A DNA stretch of 51,503 nucleotides, taken from an uncultured Bacteroidales bacterium. Lineage in GTDB: Bacteria; Bacteroidota; Bacteroidia; Bacteroidales; Bacteroidaceae. Of the stretch, positions 15,959-24,970 are shown piece by piece (the stretch's first letter is position 1; every line of letters begins with the position of its first letter). The stretch spans positions 1 to 51,503 of the forward strand of contig CALEFD010000027.1 of NCBI GenBank assembly GCA_937876995.1. The letters are read 5' to 3'. The notes below the pieces were generated by a model. That model saw only the letters and a program-made list of their open reading frames with translations. It searched no databases and had not been told where the DNA came from. A program made the position numbers and the translations under genes.

Positions 15959-18226
15959 ATGGAATTGTATGCCGACATAATATTACCCGTACCGTTGCAA
16001 CAGTTGTTTACATACGGTATTCCTGCAGAACTGGTATCTTCGGTGATACCGGGGGTGCGTGTCTATGTACCTTTTGGGAGGGGCAGACATCTTACAGGAA
16101 TAGTGGCATCGGTCCATAAAAATAAGCCCACAGAGTATCAGACAAAAGAGATTATAAGCGTATTAGATGGTGAAACCCCTATGGTTCTGCCATATCAGTT
16201 AAAGCTTATAGAATGGATCTCCAGATACTATCTTTGTGCTCCGGGCGATGTTATGAAGGTTCTTCTACCCGGAGGACTAAGACCTGAAGCTAAAAATGCC
16301 CAGACTGCATATAAACCTAAAACAGAGTGTTTTGTACGCATTTCAGGCAGATGGGAAACAGCCCACCCCAATACTGTGTTGGAGGAGTTAAAAAAACATC
16401 CCAAACAACAGGATATACTGCGCGAGTACTACGAATTATCCGGCTTTAACCATAATGATAACGGCTATAAACCTGTATCAAAAAGATTGCTGCAGGAACA
16501 GATTGAATCTAAAAGTGCGCTGCAGACAGTTCTCAAAAACAACTATCTGGAACTATACAATGTTGAGATAGGCAGACTTCCGCAGTATCGTGGAAAATTG
16601 ATTGAGCCCTATAGTTTAACCCCTGTACAACAAGAGGCTTTTGAAGGTATTAAAAATTCGTTTAAGGATAAGAATATCTCATTGTTATATGGTGTAACAT
16701 CGTCGGGCAAAACAGAAATCTACATAAAACTTATAAAGGAACAGTTGGAACAGGGCAAACAGGTTCTTTACCTACTGCCTGAAATTGCATTAACTACACA
16801 GATTATGCATAGACTGCAACAGGTTTTTGGTGACAAGCTTTGCATATATCATTCCAATTGTGCAGACAACATACGCGCAGAGATATGGCAACGCCAGTTA
16901 TCGGATAATCCGTTTCAATTGATATTGGGAGCGCGTTCGGCAGTAATGCTGCCATTCCGGGATTTAGGTCTGGTAATTGTAGATGAAGAGCACGAAACAG
17001 CATATAAGCAGGAAGATCCTGCACCTCGTTATAACGCCAGAAATGTGGCCATAATTATGGCTTCAATGTGCGGGGCAAAGACATTGCTGGGTTCTGCAAC
17101 ACCATCATTTGAAAGTTTTGCAAATGCTGTTTGGGAAAAGTACGGACTTATAACACTAAACCAGAGATATAACAACGTTGAACTGCCCTATGTTCAGGTG
17201 GTGGATATTGCAGAGATGCAAAAGAAAAAGTATATGCAAGGGCTGTTTTCACCACAAATGATAGAGGCTGTCCGGGAAGCATTGAACTGCGGGGAACAGG
17301 TTATACTTTTCCACAACAGACGCGGTTATTCGGGGACTGTTGAATGTAAAGAGTGTGGCAGAGTACAGAAATGCAGCTGTTGCGATGTAAGCCTTACCTA
17401 TCATAAGAACAGCGATGTGGCTGTATGCCATTATTGTGGCAGAAAATATAAGGTAGAGCATATATGCCCGGAATGTGGTTCGCAAAACATTGTGGAACGT
17501 GGTTATGGTACAGAGCGTGTTGCAGAACAGTTGAATTTGTTGATTCCCGAAGCAAAAATTGCCATAATGGATTCCGATACATCCAAAAACAGATATGAAG
17601 ATATAATCAGGGATTTTCAAGATGGCATAACAAATGTACTGATAGGTACACAGATGATTTCAAAGGGCTTTGACTTTGATAATGTAAGCACAGTTGGCGT
17701 TTTACAGGCAGACTCTATGATGAATCTGCCGGATTTTAGAGCGGCAGAACGAACATATCAACTTATTGCCCAGGTAACAGGCAGAGCCGGACGCAGACAG
17801 AAAAGGGGTAAAGTAATTCTGCAAACTCGCCAGCCGGAACACGAAGCTATTAAGCAGTTGGAAGCAAATAGCTACAGAGCCTTCTTTAACAACCAGATGG
17901 AAGAGAGGCATCTGTTTGCATACCCTCCGTATTCTCGTATTACTACCATAAAGCTAAAGGGCAAATATGCCAATAAAGTAGAAGCTGTTGCAGAATCGCT
18001 CTGCTGCATACTGCGTAAACTTTTTGGAGAATATTCTATTCTTGGACCCGACGCGCCTATGGTTTCAAAGGTTAATATGCTCCATATCAGGAACATAATA
18101 ATGAAGATAGATCATAAAATCAACTACATACAGACACGCCAAATGATAGATTATGCATTAAGTTGCATAAAAACCGAAATACAGAATCAGGATATCAGAA
18201 TCAGCTTTGACGTTGATCCGCTTTAG
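15959..18226 (+). CDS. priA: Primosomal protein N' (replication restart helicase PriA)
   Basis: 755 residues. PriA reloads the replisome at stalled forks. The N-terminal 3' DNA-binding domain is 'MELYADIILPVPLQQLFTYGIP'. The helicase core has Walker A 'GVTSSGKTEIY', 'LLPEIALT' and the DEEH box 'IVDEEHETAYKQ'. The zinc domain has paired cysteines (CKEC, CSCC, CHYC, CPEC), followed by 'GTQMISKGFDF' and 'QVTGRAGRR'. I chose ATG 15959; a TTG four codons earlier lies inside the promoter-like element. Its 3' end overlaps the convergent PgpH-like gene by 26 bases. Confidence 0.97.
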   Translation: MELYADIILPVPLQQLFTYGIPAELVSSVIPGVRVYVPFGRGRHLTGIVASVHKNKPTEYQTKEIISVLDGETPMVLPYQLKLIEWISRYYLCAPGDVMKVLLPGGLRPEAKNAQTAYKPKTECFVRISGRWETAHPNTVLEELKKHPKQQDILREYYELSGFNHNDNGYKPVSKRLLQEQIESKSALQTVLKNNYLELYNVEIGRLPQYRGKLIEPYSLTPVQQEAFEGIKNSFKDKNISLLYGVTSSGKTEIYIKLIKEQLEQGKQVLYLLPEIALTTQIMHRLQQVFGDKLCIYHSNCADNIRAEIWQRQLSDNPFQLILGARSAVMLPFRDLGLVIVDEEHETAYKQEDPAPRYNARNVAIIMASMCGAKTLLGSATPSFESFANAVWEKYGLITLNQRYNNVELPYVQVVDIAEMQKKKYMQGLFSPQMIEAVREALNCGEQVILFHNRRGYSGTVECKECGRVQKCSCCDVSLTYHKNSDVAVCHYCGRKYKVEHICPECGSQNIVERGYGTERVAEQLNLLIPEAKIAIMDSDTSKNRYEDIIRDFQDGITNVLIGTQMISKGFDFDNVSTVGVLQADSMMNLPDFRAAERTYQLIAQVTGRAGRRQKRGKVILQTRQPEHEAIKQLEANSYRAFFNNQMEERHLFAYPPYSRITTIKLKGKYANKVEAVAESLCCILRKLFGEYSILGPDAPMVSKVNMLHIRNIIMKIDHKINYIQTRQMIDYALSCIKTEIQNQDIRISFDVDPL

Positions 18227-20279
18227 GTGATTCCGGATAGCTGATTCGTGTATGATACATTGTCTTCAGTTTCTCTTTGAATACCTCTTTAATGTTACTT
18301 ATATCTTTGTAAGACAATGGACATTCAGTGAAAAACTTTTCCGACATCTGAAAATCTATAATCTTTTCCACCAGATTGGAGATGCTCTCTTCTGTAATCT
18401 CTTTCAGGCTGCGCGAAGCTGCTTCTACTGCATCGGCCATCATAAGTATGGCAGTCTCTTTTGTTTGCGGATTAGGGCCCGGATAACTGAAATCGGCAGT
18501 ATTAACATCGGTATCGGGTGTTAGTTGCTGCTGTTTAACATAGAAGTATCGGGCTACACCATTACCGTGGTGAGTTCTGATAAATTCCTTTACCGATTCC
18601 GGAAGTCCGTTCTTTTCTGCCAAACGCAATCCCTCTTCTACGTGATTTGTAATAATATGCGCACTCTCTACCGGCGATATGTTATCATGCGGATTTGTTC
18701 CATTCTGATTCTCTACAAAGAATGGTGGATTTGCCAACTTACCTATATCGTGATATAACGCTGCTGTACGTACCAACTGCACATTGGCACCTACTCTGTT
18801 AGCAGCTTCGGCAGCAAGAGTTGATACTTGCATAGAGTGCTGGAATGTACCGGGGGCATTCTCTGCCAACTTGCGCAACAACGGATTGTTTATATTGGAA
18901 AGTTCTATAAGAGTAACATTCGATATAAATCCAAACAGTTTTTCCACCACAAAGAGCAACGGATAAATAAGCAGAAGCAATATAGAATTAATTGCAAAGT
19001 AGATAAACATCTTCAAATCCAAATCGGCAAGACTCTCCAATTGCATCATCTGTATAGATATCCAGATAAGACAGTAGGTGACAAAAATCATAAGAGTGGT
19101 ACGTAATATCTGCGATCTCTGGGAGAGTTCTTTCAGACTGTATATAGCCATTAGTCCTGCTCCTGTCTGCAACAATATATATTCGTATGGCATCTGCACT
19201 ACTATAGATGTAGCCAGTACAAAGACCATGTATGTCATAAATGCAGTTCTGGAATCCAAGAATATTCTGTAAGCTATAGCAAGCATAGCGCACGGAATCA
19301 TAAATACGCTCCAATTGGTATGCTCTACATACAAACCAATTATAACTGAAAACAGTGTTAATGTGCTGAATATAAAGAAGAGTTGTGAAACATTATTGAT
19401 GTTATTTGTTCTGTACAACTTTAAGTACATAAACAGACATAAGAACATAAGCGATACAAACATAAGCTGTCCGCCCCAGGTCATCAATTTGAAGTTTCTT
19501 GATGCTGTATGCTCCGACATCATGTGTACGTAAGAATCTATTATCATAGCTGTCTCTTCTGTTACAATATCGCCGTGATCTATGATTTTCTGATTTGCCA
19601 CAACCTTACCCTTAAAGTGCGATATACTGTTCTCCTGATCCTTTAAATCTTTCTCTGAACGTGCCTTGTCATATACAAGATTTGGAGATATATAGTTTTC
19701 TAAATTGTGTTGCAACAGCAGATATCTGTCTATAGATGATATATCGGCCTGAGTAAGTGCCTGATAAGCCTTCTTTTCATTATATATCTGGTTGGATGCA
19801 ACAAATGTGGAATTATTGCCGCTATAGATTCTAACGAATTCGGTTTTGCCATCTTCTAACATAGATTCATCCTGCACCGATATAATTCCCTTTTCATACA
19901 GTTTTACCAGTTCATTTTTAATGGTATTGTAACTATCTAATGTGATAGCTTTGTAAAGATTTTCTGAATAATACTGATCAAAAGCCTGCAATTTGCTCTG
20001 CATTACCGCCGTATTTCTACTAAAGTATGGAGAAAAAGATGAACGCAAACTATCCAGTTCCTGCTGATAAACGGCTTCACTCTTTTCTATGGAGAAATTA
20101 AAAGGTGCTATCAAGACATCGTATGTCCACGGTTTACCAATTGTATAATCGTAAAATTCCGATCTCTCTTTTGGCATAAAATAGACTGTAAGCAATATAG
20201 AAGCTATAAGCAATAAAATCATCAGAAGATTATTTCTCTTTGACGGTCGATTCTTAATTTTTCTATCTTTTTTATCCAT
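18201..20279 (-). CDS. 7TM-HD phosphohydrolase, PgpH/YqfF family (probable cyclic di-AMP phosphodiesterase)
   Basis: 692 residues: a cytoplasmic N-terminus with one helix ('LLMILLLIASILLTVYF'), an extracytoplasmic 7TMR-HDED-type domain (about 40-270), a seven-helix membrane block (about 280-460) and a C-terminal HD domain. HD metal ligands are visible in 'GTFQHSMQVS', 'ALYHDIGKLANP', 'ITNHVEEG', 'RTHHGNG' and 'MMADAVEAASRSL'. Family members such as Listeria PgpH hydrolyse cyclic di-AMP; the substrate here is inferred. It is divergent from gltX and overlaps priA tail to tail by 26 bases. Confidence 0.92.
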   Translation of the reverse strand: MDKKDRKIKNRPSKRNNLLMILLLIASILLTVYFMPKERSEFYDYTIGKPWTYDVLIAPFNFSIEKSEAVYQQELDSLRSSFSPYFSRNTAVMQSKLQAFDQYYSENLYKAITLDSYNTIKNELVKLYEKGIISVQDESMLEDGKTEFVRIYSGNNSTFVASNQIYNEKKAYQALTQADISSIDRYLLLQHNLENYISPNLVYDKARSEKDLKDQENSISHFKGKVVANQKIIDHGDIVTEETAMIIDSYVHMMSEHTASRNFKLMTWGGQLMFVSLMFLCLFMYLKLYRTNNINNVSQLFFIFSTLTLFSVIIGLYVEHTNWSVFMIPCAMLAIAYRIFLDSRTAFMTYMVFVLATSIVVQMPYEYILLQTGAGLMAIYSLKELSQRSQILRTTLMIFVTYCLIWISIQMMQLESLADLDLKMFIYFAINSILLLLIYPLLFVVEKLFGFISNVTLIELSNINNPLLRKLAENAPGTFQHSMQVSTLAAEAANRVGANVQLVRTAALYHDIGKLANPPFFVENQNGTNPHDNISPVESAHIITNHVEEGLRLAEKNGLPESVKEFIRTHHGNGVARYFYVKQQQLTPDTDVNTADFSYPGPNPQTKETAILMMADAVEAASRSLKEITEESISNLVEKIIDFQMSEKFFTECPLSYKDISNIKEVFKEKLKTMYHTRISYPESPKADQRQS

Positions 20280-20307
20280 CTTTTTTTGTTATTTCGGTTT
20301 GAGGATA

Positions 20308-20315
20308 TAAAAGTA
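20308..20315 (-). promoter_or_regulatory. Probable -7 element of the PgpH-like gene
   Basis: On the minus strand TACTTTTA differs by one base from TAnnTTTG. It lies about 29 bp upstream of the ATG, back to back with the gltX promoter. Confidence 0.4.
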
Positions 20316-20351
20316 CATTTTTTAGGTTATAAATAACTGATTTTTTTGTTG

Positions 20352-20359
20352 TACTTTTG
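20352..20359 (+). promoter_or_regulatory. -7 element (TACTTTTG) of gltX
   Basis: An exact TAnnTTTG match 26 bp before the gltX ATG (20386). No clear TTTG was found at -33, which is common for this weakly conserved element. Confidence 0.6.
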
Positions 20360-20385
20360 CATTCGTTATCAAATAATAGCAAATT

Positions 20386-21918
20386 ATGGCAAATAATTCA
20401 ACTGAAAACAGACCTGTAAGAGTACGTTTTGCACCAAGTCCAACAGGACCTTTACATATAGGCGGTGTACGTACAGCACTATATAACTACCTTTTTGCAC
20501 GTCAAAATAACGGTACATTCATATTCAGAATAGAGGATACCGATTCAAATCGTTTTGTACCCGGAGCAGAAGAGTACATTCTGGAATCTTTCCGCTGGTT
20601 AGGAATAGAATTTGACGAAGGTGTATCTTTTGGTGGTAACTATGGTCCATACAGACAGTCGGAACGCAGAGATATTTACAAAAAGTATGTAGATATACTT
20701 TTGGAAGCAGGTAAGGCATACATTGCTTTCGATACTCCTGCAGAACTGGAAGCTGCACGTGCAGAAATTCCTAATTTTCAGTATGATGCTTCTACCCGTT
20801 TGAAGATGCGCAATTCACTTTCTATGCCGGCAGAAGAGGTTAAAGCACTTATTGACGCAGGCAATCAGTATGTAGTTCGTTTCTTGATAGAGCCGGGACG
20901 TGATGTTCTGGTAAACGACCTTATACGTGGAAAGGTTGTGGTTAATTCTTCTATACTTGACGATAAAGTTCTCTTTAAATCGGCAGACCAACTGCCTACA
21001 TATCATCTTGCAAATATTGTAGATGATCATCTTATGGAGGTATCGCACGTAATTCGTGGCGAAGAGTGGTTGCCATCTGCACCGCTTCATGTACTTCTGT
21101 ACGAAGCCTTTGGCTGGACCGATACAATGCCTGAATTTGCACATCTGCCACTGCTGCTTAAACCGGAAGGTAATGGCAAATTGAGCAAACGTGATGGTGA
21201 CCGTTTGGGATTCCCTGTATTCCCATTGGAATGGAAAGACCCAAAGAGTGGAGAAATTTCATCGGGTTACAGAGAAAAAGATTATCTGCCTGAAGCTGTT
21301 ATCAATTTCCTGGCACTTTTAGGCTGGAATCCTGGTAACGACCAGGAGATAATGTCTCTGGAAGAGATGGTGCAGCTCTTCAATCTGGAAAAGTGCAGCA
21401 AAGCAGGTGCACGTTTCAACTATCAGAAACTGGTTTGGTTTAACCACGAATATATCATTAACAAATCTGACGAAGAGATAGCCAATCTGTTTGCTCCTGT
21501 TTTGGAAGCTCACGGAGTTAAAGAGAGCCACGAACGTATAGTTAAGGCTGTAAGTCTGGTTAAGAACAGAGTAAACTTTGTTGGCGAATTGTGGAATCAG
21601 ACCTCATACCTGTTCCAGGCTCCGGAATCGTTCGATGAGAAATCTTTAAAGAAATGGTGGAAAGACGAAGCTCCACGCACCACAGCCGAACTTTGTGATT
21701 TTATTGAAAGTGAACCGGATTTTACTGGTGCTGTTTTAGAACCTCGTGTAATGGAATGGATTGCATCAAAAGGATACGGCATTGGTAAAGTGATGAATGC
21801 ACTTAGAGTTACACTGGTTGGAGCAGCTGTTGGTCCACATATTTTTGAGATTACAGATTTTATTGGCAAGGAAGAGACTTTGGCACGCGCCAGAAAAGCT
21901 ATCTCTACACTTTCTTAA
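20386..21918 (+). CDS. gltX: Glutamate--tRNA ligase
   Basis: 510 residues, class I aminoacyl-tRNA synthetase charging tRNA-Glu. The start 'VRVRFAPSPTGPLHIGGVRTALYNYLFAR' contains the HIGH-type motif. 'FRIEDTDSNR' binds glutamate, 'LPTYHLANIVDDHLMEVSHVIRGEEWL' is conserved, and 'GKLSKRDGD' is the KMSKS-type loop. The C-terminal anticodon-binding helical domain spans about 350-510. The length is typical of bacterial GltX. kdtA follows after 16 bp and is probably co-transcribed. Confidence 0.98.
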   Translation: MANNSTENRPVRVRFAPSPTGPLHIGGVRTALYNYLFARQNNGTFIFRIEDTDSNRFVPGAEEYILESFRWLGIEFDEGVSFGGNYGPYRQSERRDIYKKYVDILLEAGKAYIAFDTPAELEAARAEIPNFQYDASTRLKMRNSLSMPAEEVKALIDAGNQYVVRFLIEPGRDVLVNDLIRGKVVVNSSILDDKVLFKSADQLPTYHLANIVDDHLMEVSHVIRGEEWLPSAPLHVLLYEAFGWTDTMPEFAHLPLLLKPEGNGKLSKRDGDRLGFPVFPLEWKDPKSGEISSGYREKDYLPEAVINFLALLGWNPGNDQEIMSLEEMVQLFNLEKCSKAGARFNYQKLVWFNHEYIINKSDEEIANLFAPVLEAHGVKESHERIVKAVSLVKNRVNFVGELWNQTSYLFQAPESFDEKSLKKWWKDEAPRTTAELCDFIESEPDFTGAVLEPRVMEWIASKGYGIGKVMNALRVTLVGAAVGPHIFEITDFIGKEETLARARKAISTLS

Positions 21919-21934
21919 CTGACAGGCAATAGTA

Positions 21935-23167
21935 ATGTTTCTATTTTCATTAGCCTTTTCAATATACGGTGCAGGTGTTCACGTTGCTTCGCTGTTCAAC
22001 AAGAAAGCCAGACTGTTAGTAAAAGGTCATCATAAAATATTCGACACTCTTAGAAAAGAGGCCGATCCCAATAGTCGTTATCTATGGTTTCACGTATCGT
22101 CTTTAGGCGAATTTGAACAGGGACGACCATTGATAGAGCGTATTCATAAAAAGAATCCGGATTGTAAAATTCTGCTTACATTCTTTTCTCCTTCGGGATA
22201 CGAAGTAAGAAAAGATTATAAGTATGCCGATATTATATGTTACATACCTTTTGATATTGGGTGGAACGTAAAGAGGTTTTTCAGTCTTATAAACATTGAA
22301 AAGGCTTTCTTTATAAAGTATGAATTTTGGCCCAACTTCTTACTTGGACTGCATAAACGCGGCATAGAAACATACAGTGTATCGTCAATATTCCGTGACA
22401 ATCAGCTATTCTTTAAGTGGTATGGAAAGATGTATGCAAAATCTCTGACCTATTTCAAGCATCTGTTTGTTCAGGACAGACATTCAAAAGATTTGCTGGC
22501 TAAGATAGGTATTAAATGTGTATCTATTGTGGGCGACACACGATGCGACAGAGTTTCGGAGGTGGCACAAGCATCTAAAAGGTATCCTATTATAGAGAAG
22601 TTTGTAAACGGAAGTCCTACATTCATTGTTGGTAGTTCCTGGCTACTTGACGAAGAGGTTTATGCTCCATATTTTGATGATAAGGATAACTGGAAGATTG
22701 TTATTGCATCGCACGAAATAGATGAACACAGACTTGTAGAAATAGAACAAAGATTTGCTAAACACAATCCTGTAAGATTATCGGCCATACAGAGCGTTGA
22801 TGATGTAAATAGCAACAGCAACTGTCTTATTATAGACTGTTTTGGAATGCTCTCTTCAATCTACCGATATGGACACGTTGCTTATATAGGTGGTGGTTTT
22901 GGAGTTGGTATTCATAACATTCTGGAAGCGGCAGTGTTTGATATTCCTGTGATATTTGGACCTAACAACAAACGTTTCCGCGAAGCTCAGGAACTGAAGA
23001 AAATAAAAGGTGGTTTTGAAATACAGGACGCTTACTCTTTCCGCATGGTGATGGATAAATTTATAAGTGATCCCGCCTTTATGAAAAAAGCGGGACACAA
23101 TGCCGGAGAGTATGTACACAACAATTGTGGTACATCAGACCTTATTCTATCCGAGATAGGTCTGTAA
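21935..23167 (+). CDS. kdtA: 3-deoxy-D-manno-octulosonic acid (Kdo) transferase
   Basis: 410 residues, glycosyltransferase family 30, which adds Kdo to lipid A precursor at the inner membrane. Markers are an N-terminal membrane anchor ('FLFSLAFSIYGAGVHVASLF'), 'WFHVSSLGEFEQGRPLIERI' with the catalytic-region Glu, 'FFSPSGYEVRKDY', 'KYEFWPNFL', 'GDTRCDRV', 'IVGSSWLLDE', and the C-terminal 'YIGGGFGVGIHNILEAAVFDIPVIFGP' nucleotide-sugar site. It is downstream of gltX and convergent with the gamma carbonic anhydrase gene (3 bp gap). Confidence 0.96.
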   Translation: MFLFSLAFSIYGAGVHVASLFNKKARLLVKGHHKIFDTLRKEADPNSRYLWFHVSSLGEFEQGRPLIERIHKKNPDCKILLTFFSPSGYEVRKDYKYADIICYIPFDIGWNVKRFFSLINIEKAFFIKYEFWPNFLLGLHKRGIETYSVSSIFRDNQLFFKWYGKMYAKSLTYFKHLFVQDRHSKDLLAKIGIKCVSIVGDTRCDRVSEVAQASKRYPIIEKFVNGSPTFIVGSSWLLDEEVYAPYFDDKDNWKIVIASHEIDEHRLVEIEQRFAKHNPVRLSAIQSVDDVNSNSNCLIIDCFGMLSSIYRYGHVAYIGGGFGVGIHNILEAAVFDIPVIFGPNNKRFREAQELKKIKGGFEIQDAYSFRMVMDKFISDPAFMKKAGHNAGEYVHNNCGTSDLILSEIGL

Positions 23168-23170
23168 TAT

Positions 23171-23698
23171 CTATTTATTTTCCTCTTCTTTATACCAGCC
23201 TGCGTACATGTGGTAATCGCGGGCTATGCGCTGGTTTATCTCTTTTGCCTGTTCCGGATCTACATCCTTTACATATTTGGCAGGAACTCCTGCCCAGATT
23301 GTATTTGGAGCTATCACCGTTTTGCTTAACACCACAGATCCGGCTGCAACTATAGCACCTTCGCCCACTACAGCATGGTCTAATACAACAGAACCCATAC
23401 CTATTAAAGCATTATCCTTGATGGTTGCTCCGTGAATAGTTACGTTGTGACCTACAGAGACATTATCGCCTATATCTGTTTTTGAACGCTGATACAGTGT
23501 GTGTATAACAGACCCGTCCTGAATGTTTGTTCCATTGCCTATACGAATGGAGTTAACATCGCCACGTAATACAGTTCCAAACCATATACTGCAACCATCA
23601 CCTATCTCTACATCACCTATGATTGCTGCATTATCTGCCAAAAAACAATCATCACCTATCTTTGGAGTAAATCCCCTAACCGATCTGATTATTGCCAT
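23171..23698 (-). CDS. Gamma-carbonic-anhydrase-like hexapeptide-repeat protein
   Basis: 175 residues of left-handed beta-helix hexapeptide repeats ('IGDVEIGDGCSIWFGTVLRGDVNSIRIGNGTNIQDGSVIH'). The three zinc-ligand histidine positions of the gamma carbonic anhydrase family are visible in 'SVIHTLY' and 'VGHNVTIHGA'. The C-terminal helix 'YHMYAGWYKEEE' is typical of the YrdA/PaaY/CaiE group. Whether it has carbonic anhydrase activity cannot be told from the sequence, since many family members lack it. It is transcribed away from mdh. Confidence 0.9.
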   Translation of the reverse strand: MAIIRSVRGFTPKIGDDCFLADNAAIIGDVEIGDGCSIWFGTVLRGDVNSIRIGNGTNIQDGSVIHTLYQRSKTDIGDNVSVGHNVTIHGATIKDNALIGMGSVVLDHAVVGEGAIVAAGSVVLSKTVIAPNTIWAGVPAKYVKDVDPEQAKEINQRIARDYHMYAGWYKEEENK

Positions 23699-23780
23699 AT
23701 CTTACCTTAAATTTTTGTTTCTTGTTGCGAATTTAATGCAAGATTTTCAAATTAAAGCACCAAGATATGGAGTATTTCAT

Positions 23781-23788
23781 TACTTTTG
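23781..23788 (+). promoter_or_regulatory. -7 element (TACTTTTG) of mdh
   Basis: An exact TAnnTTTG match 36 bp before the mdh ATG, predicting a leader of about 30 bases. No clear -33 TTTG was seen. Confidence 0.6.
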
Positions 23789-23824
23789 TGAAATCTGAAT
23801 ATTCACAACTAAAAATATTGCAAT

Positions 23825-24823
23825 ATGAAGTTTTTAACTGACGAGAAACTCGTTATCTCCGGAGCAGGAGGTATGATTGGTTCAAACATGGCTCAGACAG
23901 CCATTATGATGGGTTTAACATCAAACATCTGTTTGTACGATGTTTATATGCCGGGTTTGGAAGGTGTTGTTGAAGAATTGCGCCACTGTTCTTTCCCAGG
24001 TGTAAACATTACTTATACAGACAATGTAGAAGAAGCTTTCACCGGTGCTAAATATATGGTATCTTCAGGTGGTGCTCCTCGTAAAGCCGGTATGACACGT
24101 GAAGATCTTTTGGTTGGAAATGCTAACATCGCAGCTCAGTTGGGTAAAGATATCAAACAGTACTGCCCGGATTTGAAGCACTGCGTTATTATCTTCAACC
24201 CTGCCGATATTACAGGTTTGGTTGCTCTTGTTTATTCAGGTTTGAAACCATCACAGATTACCACATTGGCAGCTCTTGACAGCACACGTTTGCAGAGCGC
24301 ATTGGCAAAACACTTTGGTTTGCAGCAGGATAAAGTAACTAATGCACGTACTTACGGTGGTCATGGTGAACAGATGGCAGTATTTGCTTCTACAGCAAAA
24401 GTTGATGGCAAACCTTTGACAGATCTTATCGGTACTCCTGAACTGACAGACGAACAGTGGGCACAGATGAAACAGGATGTTATCAAGGGTGGTGCTAAGA
24501 TTATTGAATTGCGCGGACGTTCTTCATTCCAGAGCCCATCATACGTTTCTATAGAGATGATTGGTGCTGCTATGGGTGCTGACAAATTTGAATGGCCTGC
24601 AGGTTGCTACGTAAACAGTGGCAAGTTTAAGAACGTTATGATGGCTATGCCTTCTGTTATTGATGCAACAGGTGTTCACTATACAGAAATCAGCGGAACT
24701 GCAGAAGAGATGGCAGCTATTGAAGCAAGCTATGCACATCTTCAGGCAATGCGCGACGAAGTTATAGGTTTAGGCGTTCTTCCTCCGGTAGAAGAATGGA
24801 CCAAGATAAATCCAAATCTCTAA
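23825..24823 (+). CDS. mdh: Malate dehydrogenase
   Basis: 332 residues of the lactate/malate dehydrogenase superfamily. The N-terminal Rossmann motif is 'VISGAGGMIGSNMAQTAI'. 'SSGGAPRKAGMTREDLLVGN' is the active-site loop with the substrate-binding Arg positions typical of malate enzymes. 'IIFNPADITGLVALVYSG' and 'TTLAALDSTRLQSALAKHF' follow, and the catalytic His lies in 'ARTYGGHGEQMAVF'. It interconverts malate and oxaloacetate with NAD(H), in this group mainly in the reductive branch toward succinate. Strong codon preference suggests high expression. It is monocistronic: own promoter, and a terminator at 24849. Confidence 0.95.
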   Translation: MKFLTDEKLVISGAGGMIGSNMAQTAIMMGLTSNICLYDVYMPGLEGVVEELRHCSFPGVNITYTDNVEEAFTGAKYMVSSGGAPRKAGMTREDLLVGNANIAAQLGKDIKQYCPDLKHCVIIFNPADITGLVALVYSGLKPSQITTLAALDSTRLQSALAKHFGLQQDKVTNARTYGGHGEQMAVFASTAKVDGKPLTDLIGTPELTDEQWAQMKQDVIKGGAKIIELRGRSSFQSPSYVSIEMIGAAMGADKFEWPAGCYVNSGKFKNVMMAMPSVIDATGVHYTEISGTAEEMAAIEASYAHLQAMRDEVIGLGVLPPVEEWTKINPNL

Positions 24824-24848
24824 TATATAGATTTTAGGTTTAACAGGT

Positions 24849-24881
24849 AGAGAGGGTGCGATAACGTACCCTCTTTCTTTT
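24849..24881 (+). terminator. Intrinsic terminator of mdh
   Basis: A 12-bp stem (24849-24860 with 24865-24876) with two G-U pairs, loop ATAA, followed by a T-rich run. Confidence 0.85.
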
Positions 24882-24970
24882 ATGTTTCATAATTCTTACA
24901 ACACGTATTCTTGTTTTATTCTATAAATGTCACTAACTTAGAGCAAAATTTTTAACCATTGCCTTTATAT

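Noticed and set aside
17249..17620. 123-codon minus-strand frame inside priA
   Set aside because: It is Cys/His-rich only because it lies opposite the PriA zinc-domain codons.
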